From Hydrangea macrophylla (lineage: Eukaryota > Streptophyta > Magnoliopsida > Cornales > Hydrangeaceae): 64,000 nt of DNA. Location of the stretch: positions 33,644,501-33,708,500 of the forward strand of contig CM066993.1 in assembly GCA_033977485.1 (NCBI GenBank), written 5' to 3'. The notes under the pieces were generated by a model that had not been told where the DNA came from, did no database searches, and saw only the letters and a program-made list of their open reading frames with translations. Every line of letters begins with the position of its first letter. The stretch's first letter is position 1. The position numbers were made by a program, and so were the translations under genes. Shown in pieces: positions 54,249 through 64,000 of this stretch.

Positions 54249-55734
54249 GAAGGAGACCTCAGACGGTTTGGCAGCAGGGGGAGGTGGTGGTGGCGCAGCA
54301 ATTGTTACGACGGGCGTTGAGGCAGCAGCTGCCTCCTTCCCAGCCCAGATGGAAATCCCCCGGGAAATCCTCTTGAGGGGCTGGCACTTGGTGAGGTCTG
54401 GCTTCTTCCTCTTCTGGCCAGCCCAGGTCATCAAGGCCGCCTCTTTCTCCTTCAGGGCTGCCGCGCTCTTGGGAGCCATTTCTGCAAAACCAGAGAGCAT
54501 GTCATAATTCAGCAAAGTACTAAGTAAAAAGAAAACCAGACGATCAAGAGATGGTATTTACCAGGAATGATCGCCGGGAGGATGGGAGCTGTGAAGTCGT
54601 GCAGGGGCTTATAGGAGATCTTCGGGCTTCCCGACTGAGTCAACACTTTATTAATGTCGGTTGGGTCCTCCACCAAAGACAAGACCCTTGCTTGGAGCTC
54701 GTCGGGAAGACTTCGCGAGTCAACTGATCCCACTGCAAAGCAAACATACAAATGGGTTAGTCAAGGCAAAATAGAAAGACTAATCAGGAAAGAAAAGTGG
54801 TCGGGCTTAATCCTCAGCTTCCCCGCCCAGGAGGTCCTCAACTGAATACCCGGCGCCTTCTCACACAGCCCCAGGGTGGACACTTGGAAGAATTTCTTCT
54901 TCCATCCTTTATTATTGCTCGGGCAGTTTACTATAATCTTCCGCCCCTGCCTACCCCCGAGCGAGAAGAAACCATACTCCCCGTGAACCTGGAAAGGCTG
55001 GTGGCTCCAGAAGAACTCCTGCAAGGTGAGCTCATACCCGAGGGCTTGGGGCCACAAGGAGATGCACCCCATCAGATATCGCCAACCGTTCAGAACAAGC
55101 TGCCCGGGGGAGATCCTTAGGTAGATGAGCGCATCCCGCGCAACTGGGTGGAGAGGCAGGCGAAGGCCTGCCATGAAGGCATCCTCGTATAAAGTGACGA
55201 AGCCCGACTCGTGGAAGTGAGCTCCGCCATTGTGGACAGAAAGAGAGAAGGGGCCAGGAAGCTCATACATATCCCTGATCCGTTCAAAATCAGGACCTCG
55301 CAGGGTACTAACAATGGATTCACACGCAAAAATGACGCCGGGACTGTTCGATACAGACCCTTCGTCACCCGACCCCGAGATGTTGAGGCTACGGGAGAAT
55401 CCCGGTGTATTTCCTCGTGAAACGCTCGAGCAGGTATTCTTCCCTCACTATGCTGGTCAAAGGGGGCCAGAGAAGGAGGATCTGGGCTTGTGCTCATGGT
55501 CCCTGATCGGGGTTGCTCGTCCTCCGATCGGGATGACGAATTGAAGTCTGAGTGGCACATGTCTGAGCCTACGGTGGACTTAGGAGGTAGAGGATGACCT
55601 AAGAATGGGTCATAGACTCCAAACCTAAGATACAATGGAGGTAGATCTAACAACCTATAGGGCAGGTCGTACAAGACTCTAGAAGAAAGATAACACTCTC
55701 TCAAGACTCTCCCATGAACTCCCGTTCGGTCCAA

Positions 55735-56404
55735 CTACTCTAACGCACCCCTGGACTGGAAGAAATGACAAAACCTAAGAAAGAAAAAATCCCACGCTCG
55801 TTCTAACCTAAGTGGGTTTGCTTCCTCCAGCTTTGTTTAGAAAAGAAGAAGAGAATGAAGAACTGAAGACAGAAAGGAAGAACTTATAAAATTTAGCGCA
55901 GAAAAGGACTCGGGAATCTTGCTCGGATCTTGGTTGCTCTCAAACCGCTCGGTAAACTCTCTCACTTGGCAGCAGGATTTGAAGAAATGAGCAAGTGTTC
56001 CTTATATAGGAATAGCGGACGGTCCAGATCAATCAGATCCAAAGGCTCAGGAGTTTTCCTGCCAAGAGCTGCCAGACAGCTGTCATCTCGAGCACGTGAA
56101 GGGTCGCCTCAAAAAATGTGCGCATTAAATGAGTGACATGATGGTCCAGTTACCACGCAACTGTTCGGTTACATCCAAATCGACTTTGCTGGATCCTGAC
56201 AAGGCCAATTACTCCCTGACACGTGGAAATACCAACACCCGAGCTCGTACCTGTACCGGTCGATTATTCCACCAGGTTATCTGGAAGGTGGGCCCCATCT
56301 CGAGCAGCATTCCCAGAGGATATCCGAACGGTTTCCAAGGCGGTACTAATTTTTTAATCCTCACCCGATGAAGCATCCAGTCAGTTCCGAAAATGGGGGG
56401 CAGT
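55735..56404. other. Element B 3' non-coding region with polypurine tract
   Basis: Upstream region of the antisense ORF and 3' end of the retrotransposon interior. The purine tract CGAAAATGGGGGGCAGT (56388-56404) ends at the 3' LTR and is the probable plus-strand primer. Short frames at 55930-56454 show no motif. Confidence 0.7.
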
Positions 56405-57018
56405 TGATATGTCCAAAATAATCTAGCCATGAAACCAGTCTGCCACGTCACCAAGAGGTGTCGATTACTTCAGTAAAGGCGCCAATAGCCGAGCAATCCT
56501 GAGGACTTCGTCAGAACCGTACGGTTCCTGCCAATAGGCCGAGATCGGAGGACCGCGGCATCCCGTGGACCTGGTCTATCCAGCAGTTTCCTAAATCAGC
56601 TACAAGTCTGCAAGATAGAATGTGGCAGTTTCCTAAACCACTTAGGAAACTCTCCCCAAATCATGTAAATCAATTGTGATTAGATTAGGCTTCCTAATCC
56701 TATTAACTTACCATGTAAGGGTGGACTCTTGCATCTATAAAAGAGCCCACCTACCCTGTCAAAGGGGATCCGCAAATAATTCTCTAGCTTACAAGCATAC
56801 AATAGAGAACTCACCATCAATACGCATATACCCGGTCGGTATTACTGGTAGTGCCGCCCATCTTTGTTGGCTCACCAGGCCCGCCGGTGATTTGCTAGTG
56901 AGTGCGCACAGACGCAACCGTGGACGTAGGTCACCTCTTTAACGGGACCGAACCACAATCAAATTGTTCTTGTCCTTTTCTCTCTCTAAACCCTTCTTAC
57001 CAATTCTAGGCAGCATCA
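56405..57018 (+). repeat. Element B 3' LTR
   Basis: 614 bp, TGATATGTCC...GGCAGCATCA, about 95% identical to 42441-43054 by hand count, with no length difference. Confidence 0.97.
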
Positions 57019-57023
57019 AGCTA
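57019..57023. repeat. Right target-site duplication of element B (AGCTA)
   Basis: Identical to 42436-42440. Confidence 0.95.
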
Positions 57024-57950
57024 TGAACCCTTCAGGTTACTACATATAGATGTCCTCCTCGAGATTGCCATTCAAGAATGTGGTCTTGATGTCCATCTTC
57101 TAGATCTCATAATCTAGGCATGCAGTAATGGATAAGAGTATTCTGATGGACTTGATCATGGCTACCGGCGAGGCTTCCTCATAGTCAATGCCCGCCCTCT
57201 AAGTATAACCTTTTGCTACAAGCCTTGCCTTAAAGGTCTCAATCTTTCCATCAAATCCTCTCTTCCCCTTGAAGACTCACTTACAACCAATGGGCTTAAT
57301 ATTGGCAGGAAGTTCTATAAGATTCCAACCCTGATTAGAATCCATAGATTCCAATTCAGCCTTCATAGCTTTAACTCAATGAGCTGAGTCTACATCACTC
57401 ATTGCATCTTTGTATGTGGTAGGATCAGATTCAGATTCTATGGAGACAGCTTCAAAAACTTCTCCTAAGAACATATGTCTATTAGGTTGGCTGATAATCC
57501 TCCCACTACGATGAGGTACCGGAGCGAAAATGGGTGAAAAAGTGGTAATTTCTGATCTTACATCGTTATCAACTGTGGGTAGGACTGAGGGCTCTCCTTC
57601 TATCTCTTTAAGGTCTATCATTCCCTTAGGTTTATGGTTTATGATATAATCATCCTCCAAGAAACAACATTTGTATTAACAAACACTTTCTGTTCTCTTG
57701 GATCATCAAAATACCAACCATAAGTACCCTTTAGATACCCTACATAGTAACATACTTCCGATCTAGAATCCAACTTGCTCATCTTTCCTTTTAGCACATG
57801 TGTCGGGCCCCCCATATCCGGAGAAGTTGCAAAGAAGGCTTGCGCCCAATCCATATCTCCTGTGGCGTCCTGGGAGCAGATTTGCTTGGCACTAGATTTA
57901 GTATGTATGCAGCGTGACAACATCATATTGACGCATTTTCTTATCAACAC
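57024..57950 (-). pseudogene. Element D copia integrase C-terminus and RT (proximal)
   Basis: Minus strand. 57950-57640 reads GGPTHVLKGKMSKLDSRSEV, then CYYVGYLKGTYGWYFDDPRE and QKVFVNTNVV, the integrase tail of copia elements. A linker (NDVRSEITTFSPIF, RRSGRIISQPNR-type) follows. RT begins at about 57330 (ELPANIKPIGCK, FKARLVAKGYT, SPVAMIKSIRILLSI, MDIKTTFLNGNLEEDIYM), then is cut by element B and resumes at 42435. Stop codons replace W and Q codons. The element breaks off near 57950, with gag, protease and the 5' LTR missing. Confidence 0.92.
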
Positions 57951-58580
57951 CCAAGTGTAGGTGATCGTAAAACTAATAAAGTTCTAGTATGACCAGATCG
58001 AACCCACATGGAACGGAAAATAATTTTATAAAGATAGGCAGTAAGTACTTTGTCCCTAAAAAGAAAATAAAAGATGATAGATTTTTGGGGCTTTTACTAA
58101 ACTACTAGTTTTTTTTTTTTTTTTTTGCAATTAAACTAATTAAAAGTTATTTTTTTGTAACAGTTTACGGTAAAGATTTTAATAGTGCAAAATAAATTAA
58201 TTAAGATACTAGTAAGAAAAGGAAGAAAAAGAATTAAAAGCTAAATTTACAGTAAATGAACTTTTTGGATTTTATCATAGTGAAAGATATAAATAATACA
58301 AATATTTAATCTAATTTAACTAAAAGCAGGGAATATTAATTAACTTGAAAGAAATGATTTAAAGGGATTGGGAATATTAATTAACTTGGGAGAAATGATT
58401 TAAATATATTGGGAATATGCAAACATCGCACAACTTTTGTGCATTTGTAAAGGATTTGGCATTTCTAAATAGAGTGATTCTTTATTTGAAAATAAACTTG
58501 TACTAGCTGAGGTCATATCAAGTGTGTCAGGTTTGATATGAAACGACGTCATTTGGTTTAAAGAAAAATAAAGAGGCAAT
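57951..58580. other. AT-rich non-coding region
   Basis: No coding sequence. CACCCAAGTGTAGGTGATCG, then CAGATCGAACCCACATGGAA near the copia break, resembles leader sequence of some other retroelement. A poly-T run is at about 58110-58126. AATTAACTTGxGAGAAATGATTTAAA is duplicated at about 58340-58400. Confidence 0.4.
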
Positions 58581-58582
58581 TG

Positions 58583-58662
58583 AGCAGTAGCCAGGTTTGA
58601 ACCTTGACCCGCCGCGGACGTGGGTTATTCGGCGCCCAGACCCCACCACTCTGGCACTACAC
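58583..58662 (-). repeat. SINE-like tRNA-derived head (A and B boxes)
   Basis: On the minus strand GTGCCAGAGTGGTGGGGTCT resembles an RNA polymerase III A box, and GGTTCAAACCT about 35 bp downstream resembles a B box. The segment between is GC-rich (CGTCCGCGGCGGGTCAAG), unlike the flanking AT-rich DNA. It does not fold as a full tRNA. A tRNA-derived SINE head is the simplest reading. Its 3' end and duplication are not defined. Confidence 0.4.
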
Positions 58663-59830
58663 AATTGTTTGTCCATTAAAGGATAAAAAATATACATGTA
58701 TATACAAATGCTTGAAATATAAAGTTTGTCAAATGAATTGTTTGAGTATGCTAGGTGTTTTTTTTATAACAAAAGGCATAGTTTGACAATTCACATAATT
58801 ATATTCTTATTTCAAATATGTAATATTTTGATGTTCAATATAGCCATAGTCTATAAACATGTTAAATGGTCATAAACTATAGATGCATAGATATTTTTGG
58901 CCATAAATGGAAAAACAACCCATCCAGGTAATTAAATTTGCCCATTTAAGATTAGTGCACAGAAGCTGTGGTTTTTAAGTTTTTATTATATATCCCCAAT
59001 TATAGTTTTAGCCAACCACGTTGGAATTCAAATTGTCTTCTAAATGACCTTTTTAAAGAAAGATTAAATAGATGTACACAGTGACTGTCCAATTAAAATT
59101 AAAGTTATAACATCTAGGTAAGAGTGAAATATAATATTAATATACTTTTTTCTTCACTTAACAGGAGTTGGGATTGAATTTTTGGAATCTACAAAATAAC
59201 AAAGTTTAGTACAACTAGCTAATAAAACATTAATAAATGGAAATACTGAATCAAAAATAAAATACTAAACCTTTGACTTTGACTTCTTGTGGGGTCACAG
59301 TGGTTGAACTCCAAGAACACAAGCAAGGTCAAACCAAATTCTAATCTAATTTGGGAATACGATTTGGATTGGGTGTTCTTGGGGCTTTAGTAGGTGATTA
59401 TAACAACTACGTGGCTAATAAATCTGGCATTTACTTACAAATTTTGTCTTCTAGTGAATGAAAATATTGCTATAAAAATTAGAAATTTGGGGTTTCACAC
59501 TATTTTAGGGGACAACTACAACTACTACTAGACTAAAATATTAAATCTAAATTTTAATAGGAATATTTTACTACTACAAATTGACAAAGGTTGTACAAGA
59601 AAACAAATATTTTAATTTGAGAAATACAGTACACAAAGTTTTGTTACATATTTTTTTGAACATGAAATCATCAATTACATAAAAGCAAATTTTACAACTA
59701 CTAGAACTAGAAAATGCAAAGAAAAACTAAAGTTTCCTACTTCTAGGGACACAACCTTTAGAAAAACTAAAGTTTCACATAAAAGTGATGTTTAAATTTT
59801 GCAAGAAAGCAAGCTTCGATGGTCTTCGTT
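58663..59830. other. AT-rich non-coding region
   Basis: I see no coding sequence, structural RNA or clear repeat. AT-rich with scattered homopolymers. Confidence 0.5.
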
Positions 59831-60600
59831 TAGTGTTGTGTTTTCTGTGCTCTGATGATAAGACATCACTTTTTTTGTTGTATTTTGATTGTACATTTTT
59901 ATGGTTTTAAGTAATTATGACAATAAACTAAAGTGTGTTCATAGGGGTTGAATTATCCAATGTTGTAATAATTTTGACTTGCACTAAAGTTTTTTCATAG
60001 GGATTGAATATTCCAATGTTGTAATAATTTCAGCGTGCACTGATTGTTGAACTATATTGTCTGATGAATAAAATTTTGTTTGCAAATATCCATTGTTAAT
60101 TTTGAGTATGATTCATGTTTGGCACAAATCCATTTTCAAGGTTTTCAATCGATCGAAGATTCGATTGATCGAAGCCACTTCAATCAATCGAAGACTTAAA
60201 GTCGGTTTGGAAATCTATAAATAGGGCAGCTACGTACAGAATAAATCTAATCATTGTTTTGTCGCCCAGAAGCTGCAGAAACTATTTAGAGTTTCCCAAA
60301 CCTTCTTTATCCTCATCATTTGGGTTCCCACCAACCATAGTCCTTCCGGCAAGCATCCATAGGAGTCATAAGGGTGAAGACAACCTAATGGAGGCTGTTG
60401 CACCATCAAGGAAGAAGAAAATTAGAATTGGGTTCAAGACCTGAGGTATAATCACATCTTTCTCTTGTGTATACGCATTTGTGGAGTTAATAAGTAGTAG
60501 ATCTGGGCTTCCAATAAGTTTTTGTAAATTAATCTTTCCGCTACATGTTTAAATAAATTTTAAACATAATTTTTCCTTTATTCGTTATGCATCAAAACAA
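59831..60600 (+). repeat. LTR-like remnant with TATA box and internal duplication
   Basis: A 56-bp direct duplication (units from 59927 and 59983: ACTAAAGTxxxTTCATAGGG ... CCAATGTTGTAATAATTT). Then short inverted motifs CAATCGATCGAAGATTCGAT/TGATCGAAG at about 60148-60190, a TATA-like CTATAAATAGGGC at about 60215, and TAATCTTTCCGCTACATGTT at about 60531. This layout resembles a copia-type LTR or a solo LTR, but no partner or duplication is identifiable. The 61-codon frame at 60259 shows no motif. Confidence 0.35.
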
Positions 60601-62120
60601 GAGTTTCAAATGTTGTCGTTGCTAATTCCTAGGCCAATGGCACCAGGTCAAGACATTGATGTTTTCCTTCAACCTCTAGTACAGGAATGGAAGCAACTAT
60701 GGGAAGAAGGAGTGCTAACTTTTGACATGCACAAAATGCAACCTTTTATGTTGAAAGCTATGCTAATGTTGGGGATTCACGTTTTTCCCGCATATGAGAA
60801 TTCATTTGGGTGTGTAATACATGGTTATAAAGGATGTCCTATTTGTGGAGATCACACTCGATCCATCTTACTAGAGCAGAGTAAGAAAACAGTGTACACA
60901 AACTACCGTATTTTTCTTAGCATAACTCACCTGTTTGGGAATGGGGGGTATTGGGGCTTAGGTTAACTGAACATAGTGATCCTCCTTCTCAGAGATGCAC
61001 TTTTGGAAAAGTTAATTCAGATAAAGTTTGTCCCTGTAAGATCCCAAAAGTTTCGGGTAGTAAAAGGAGGACATGCACTAATGATGAATTGAGAGTGGCA
61101 TGGTATAAAAGGTCCATCTACTTTGACTTGGAATACTGGATCTCTAATCAAATTCGACATGTTCTTGATGTGATGCACACTAAGAAGAATGTCGCAGAGC
61201 ATTTAATTTGCACAATTCTAGATGATAAAAACAAGACAAAGGATAAAATACGTGCACGTGAAGATATGAAGGATATCAGCATACACAGTGGCCAGTAGAA
61301 GCAAGTAGATGAGCTCACAGGGAAATAGATAAAACCAAAAGCATCATTCCACTTGGATAAAGATGATAAATGATAGTTTTGCCAAATTTTGAAAGACTTG
61401 AAGCTCCCTACTAGTTTTTCATCTAACCTAAGCAACATTGTCACTCTGAACCCACCCAGTTTGCATTCAATGAAGTCGCATGATTATCATGTTGTTTTAC
61501 AATATTTGATACCCGTATTGCTTCAACATGCCTTTCCAAAACACCAAGATTTGCGAAGAGCTATCCAACAATTAAGATTATTCTTTAACACATTGTGCTC
61601 AAAAGTCTTAATTCGAAAGGATATCCAACGAGCCAAATACATGGCTGTAGAGGCATTGTATATGTTAAAAAAACACTTTCCACCATCTTTTTTTGATATC
61701 AGTATCCACCTCATGGTGCATCTAGCTGATGAAGCATTGATTTGTGGACCTACCGGACCTCGATGGATGTATCCTTTCGAACGGTAAACTCATTTTCTTA
61801 TATGCATTCATCCATAGATAAATTACATGGCTTTATTGACTTACATTTTTTTCTACTTATATGAATAGGCAAATGAACGAATTTAAAGACATAACTAGCA
61901 ATAAGAGGTATGTTGAAGGATCTATTGCTAAGTCTTATGTTGTGGGAGAATCCATTAGGTATTGCATGGAATGCATGCCAAATCCACTCGATGGAAATCA
62001 CAAATGTACTCGTGAAGCCTTTTTAAAGGATAATGATGAGTTTTCTGATGAAGGACCTTTGCTCAACGATAAAACTGTAATGTTGGATTCTAAACAATTT
62101 CAACATATACATCGATGATT
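60601..62120 (+). pseudogene. CACTA transposase (TNP2-like), truncated and broken
   Basis: Lacks the N-terminus. MLSLLIPRPMAPGQDIDVFL, then LVQEWKQLWEEGVLTFD (60610 on) and GYKGCPICGDHT are the Transposase_21/TNP2 core. After a frame change, WYKRSIYFDLEYW, then IRHVLDVMHTKKNVAEHLIC (about 61160) match the conserved RHxLDVMHxEKNV motif. The DUF4218-type region follows at 61389-61787: MKSHDYHVVLQYLIPVLLQH, LFFNTLCSKVL, FPPSFFDISIHLMVHLADEA, GPTGPRWMYPFER. A plausible intron (GTAAAC at 61785, AG at about 61869) joins to QMNEFKDITSNKRYVEGSIA. Stops near 60963, 61299 and 61330 kill it. Confidence 0.88.
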
Positions 62121-62490
62121 ACTATTTCGACTTGACGTTCACGGACTCAATGACTACTACATGTTTAAGTCATTTGTAACATATCTATTGAATATATCCT
62201 CATATAACTACTAATATATAAACTTCTATGTATAAATATCAGTGAGTATAAAGCATTTTTAAAATCCACTTACGATAAAGGAAAGGGGATTGTAAAGACA
62301 GAAGTAGAGATACAAACTTCTTTTATCCCCTGGTTATATGAAAAGGTATTTCTCAGTTAATAAGAAATAAGAATATTGACATATGTAATTTATTTAGTTA
62401 GGTTCATAGTGTACTTATAAGAGTGTTTCCATTGAACAGTTGGTGTCTTCTGGTGAAACTGAGACAAATGCTACTTTGTGGCGGTTAGTT
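62121..62490. other. CACTA interior between transposase segments
   Basis: AT-rich, probably degenerate coding or intron sequence (GDxLLxSLVSGPL-like readings are not convincing). A readable piece at 62435-62490 (LVSSGETETNATLWRLV) precedes the next segment. Confidence 0.4.
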
Positions 62491-63046
62491 TAAGGGCCAA
62501 AGCACATGGTCAAAACATACAAAAAGTACCGCGTTAATGGTTTTGTATTTTTTCCTAAGTATGACGAAGAAACTGTTGTCATGCAAGATAACGGTGTTTG
62601 CATGAAGGCATGCACTACATTTAGGGCAAAAAAAAGTGATGAAAGGCTCAAGGATGCTTGGACAATGTGGTATGGGGTTATCAATCAAATTGTTGAGTTG
62701 GACTATACAATATTTAAAGAGTTTGTGTTTTCATTGCGATTGGGTGCGAGTGGAGGACAAGACCAATGGTTGCAAATACTGTCCGAACTCTAACTTGATG
62801 ATGGTAAATTTTGCTCACTTAAAGAGTAATGCCAGTGAGTTCGACGAGCCTGTCATTCTTGCTTCCGAGGCGAGTCAAGTCTTCTACTCAAAAGGCTTTA
62901 GAAATCCCAATTAGTGGGAGGTTATACATTCACCGAAGAGATTGACCAATCGAGTAGACGAGTTAGAGATACCAAGTGTCTTCCAATCTACCCTTGAAGA
63001 CCAACCTCATTTGGAAGATCTGTTGAAGCAGCATGGCTCTGCCTAA
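62491..63046 (+). pseudogene. CACTA transposase C-terminal domain (DUF4216-like)
   Basis: YKKYRVNGFVFFPKYDEETV, NGVCMKACTTFRAKKSD and WYGVINQIVELDYTIFKEFV correspond to the DUF4216 region usual downstream of TNP2 in CACTA proteins. After a frame change near 62735, FHCDWVRVEDKTNGCK is followed by a stop, then VNFAHLKSNASEFDEPVILA, SEASQVFYSKGF (about 62805-62890). The tail EIPSVFQSTLEDQPHLEDLL ends at TAA about 63046. Confidence 0.85.
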
Positions 63047-63555
63047 TGTTATTTATCTTGCATTAATTGCCTCTATATTGAGTTTAACCATATTTTTGTT
63101 AAGACTTTTTGTACTATTACTTGATTGAATGCAAAACGTTACTTTTCTTTAGATAATTGTTATGCGTTAAATATTATTGTTCTTTGCTATCATTGTTGTT
63201 CGTAAACTACCACCTTGTTTTCAAATGACTGGAATTGGAATTATGACATCAAGTGGAGGTAATTTTAACCCGAGTTCATCTTAACCATATTATTCTGTCC
63301 CACCCACATCTGAGTCATCAAGAGACAAAGCCCCAAAAGAAAAAATGAAAGTCACAATCAAAATGGATGGGTCTGTAGTGGGTGAATACTTGAAGGTATG
63401 GAGTACTCGTACGGGAGATTTGGTGAAAATGCACATTCCAATTGGCTACAATGATTTAGAAAAGAGCCAAAGAATTTCAAAGACGATGTTTGGAATGCTT
63501 TAATGGTAAACTTTTTTGTGTAGGCTCTTTTTTTAATTCGATGGATTACTTAAGG
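63047..63555. other. CACTA interior between ORFs
   Basis: Mostly non-coding. About 63345-63500 reads MKVTIKMDGSVVGEYLKVWS, then GDLVKMHIPIGYNDLE, which fits the start of the second CACTA protein (TNPA/Transposase_24-like), with an intron at about 63507-63595. Confidence 0.5.
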
Positions 63556-63595
63556 TTTTAATTTTTTCTTAACATAACTATCCTATTCCACTACT

Positions 63596-63915
63596 AGGTT
63601 GAATTTGAACTTGATGTTCCACAATCTGTGTCTCGCCCATTTGCGGAGAGGTCGTGGCCCCAAAAATTTAGAACACACAAAAATAACTTGCGGAACCTTG
63701 TGAGGAAAGGTCATCAAGACATGCCAAAAGGTGTTGATCCACATGTATGGAGCAAGTTTGTAGAAAATGAGAGAGATCCAACAAAGGTGGAGCAAATTGC
63801 TAGAAATTTGAACAACAGAAAACAACTTAAGATTCCCCATACACTTGGGCGTCGTTCCTATGCTCAAAAACTATACTTAATGATTCGTATCATTGCTTAC
63901 ACTTTTTCTATTTGA
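63596..63915 (+). pseudogene. CACTA second protein fragment (Transposase_24-like)
   Basis: VEFELDVPQSVSRPFAERSW, then FRTHKNNLRNLVRKG, VDPHVWSKFVENERDPTKVE, NNRKQLKIPHTLGRRSYAQK. The W-x-FV-x-E spacing followed by HTLGRRSYA is the pattern of plant Transposase_24 (PF03004, as I recall), usually TTGRKSFA. It ends in a probable donor region at about 63900 and continues beyond the window. Together with 60601-63046 it makes a + strand CACTA element. Confidence 0.8.
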
Positions 63916-64000
63916 TGCAAGTTTTTCATAGCTAACTCATTAAATTTCAATGTGTAGCGAAAAAAAAGCCTAGAAATTACTACAGCCGTGTTGACAAATG

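Larger units (their letters stand above)
49697..55734 (-). pseudogene. Element B antisense extra ORF (Transposase_28-like), spliced, hAT-interrupted
   Basis: Homologue of 19130-21383 in element A. Minus-strand pieces: exon 1 about 55734-54815 (GHPLPPKSTVGSDMCHSDFN, then LPLHPVARDALIYLRISPGQ, FFQVSTLGLCEKAPGI), with a frameshift near 55335; exon 2 about 54735-54568 (VDSRSLPDELQARVLSLVED); exon 3 from about 54483 (MAPKSAAALKEKEAALMTWA) to 54241, then after the hAT element 50495 to about 50325 (LLSPEAIIGWLYSINHM); exon 4 about 50266-49697 (coiled-coil-like, ending EEGEVVVVDN). Splice signals are visible (CCTG-GTAAATAC at about 54568; TTTTGCAG-AAATGGC at about 54483). The donor matching A position 20058 appears mutated (ATTAAG for GTAAG). 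Role unknown. Confidence 0.8.
42441..57018 (+). mobile_element. Element B: full-length Tat-lineage Ty3/gypsy retrotransposon
   Basis: 14.6 kb with LTRs 42441-43054 and 56405-57018 and duplication AGCTA. Order: primer site, gag, protease, RT, RNase H, second RNase H, integrase on the plus strand; 31-bp minisatellite; antisense extra ORF; polypurine tract. Without the nested 3.75-kb hAT element it is about 10.8 kb. All genes carry frame breaks. By hand count the LTRs differ at about 29 of 614 positions. Confidence 0.95.

Noticed and set aside
60259..60444. 61-codon frame before the CACTA region
   Set aside because: No motif; it lies in an LTR-like stretch downstream of a TATA-like box and is probably untranslated leader.

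Overview
The window is repeat-dense DNA from a flowering plant, most likely a eudicot. Every protein-like stretch I could place belongs to a transposable element. I found no intact host gene, complete tRNA or rRNA gene. The mix of Athila, Tat and chromovirus Ty3/gypsy elements, a Ty1/copia element, a hAT element and CACTA elements, nested inside one another, is typical of plant (peri)centromeric or other gene-poor heterochromatin. Nearly all coding regions carry stops or frameshifts.

Layout. (1) 1-17853 is a decayed + strand Athila-type Ty3/gypsy internal region (gag, protease, RT, RNase H, integrase). It is split in its protease by a 12.65-kb non-autonomous LTR element (1826-14477, called LARD1 here, minus orientation) with a perfect 5-bp duplication GTCAT. 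LARD1 has LTRs of about 3 kb, an Ogre/Tat-like gag relic, minisatellites in place of pol, and a primer-binding site that extends into a copy of the 3' half of tRNA-Arg, CCA included. (2) About 19.0-35.0 kb is a truncated minus-strand Tat-lineage element (A). It has gag, protease, RT, two RNase H domains and integrase on the minus strand, and a spliced extra ORF on the plus strand. It is split in its protease by a 6.76-kb chromovirus (C, CRM-like, 25826-32581, duplication CCCTG). (3) 35.0-40.4 kb holds LTR fragments, microsatellites, non-coding AT-rich DNA and one end of a CACTA element. (4) 40.4-57.95 kb is a minus-strand Ty1/copia relic (D). It is split in its RT by a second, full-length Tat element (B, 42441-57018, duplication AGCTA) on the plus strand. 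B's antisense extra ORF is in turn interrupted by a nearly complete hAT transposon (50496-54240, 8-bp duplication). (5) 57.95-60.6 kb is AT-rich DNA with a SINE-like head and an LTR-like stretch. (6) 60.6-64.0 kb is a degenerate + strand CACTA transposase region that runs off the window.

Relative order of insertion is readable: Athila before LARD1; A before C; D before B before hAT. By hand count the LTR pairs of B and C are about 95% and 96% identical, so both are fairly old. The points most worth following are the tRNA-Arg half copied beside the LARD1 LTR, the spliced antisense ORF conserved in two Tat copies, the shared 31-bp minisatellite between integrase and that ORF, the near-intact hAT element, and a 265-bp foreign insert in one LARD1 LTR.
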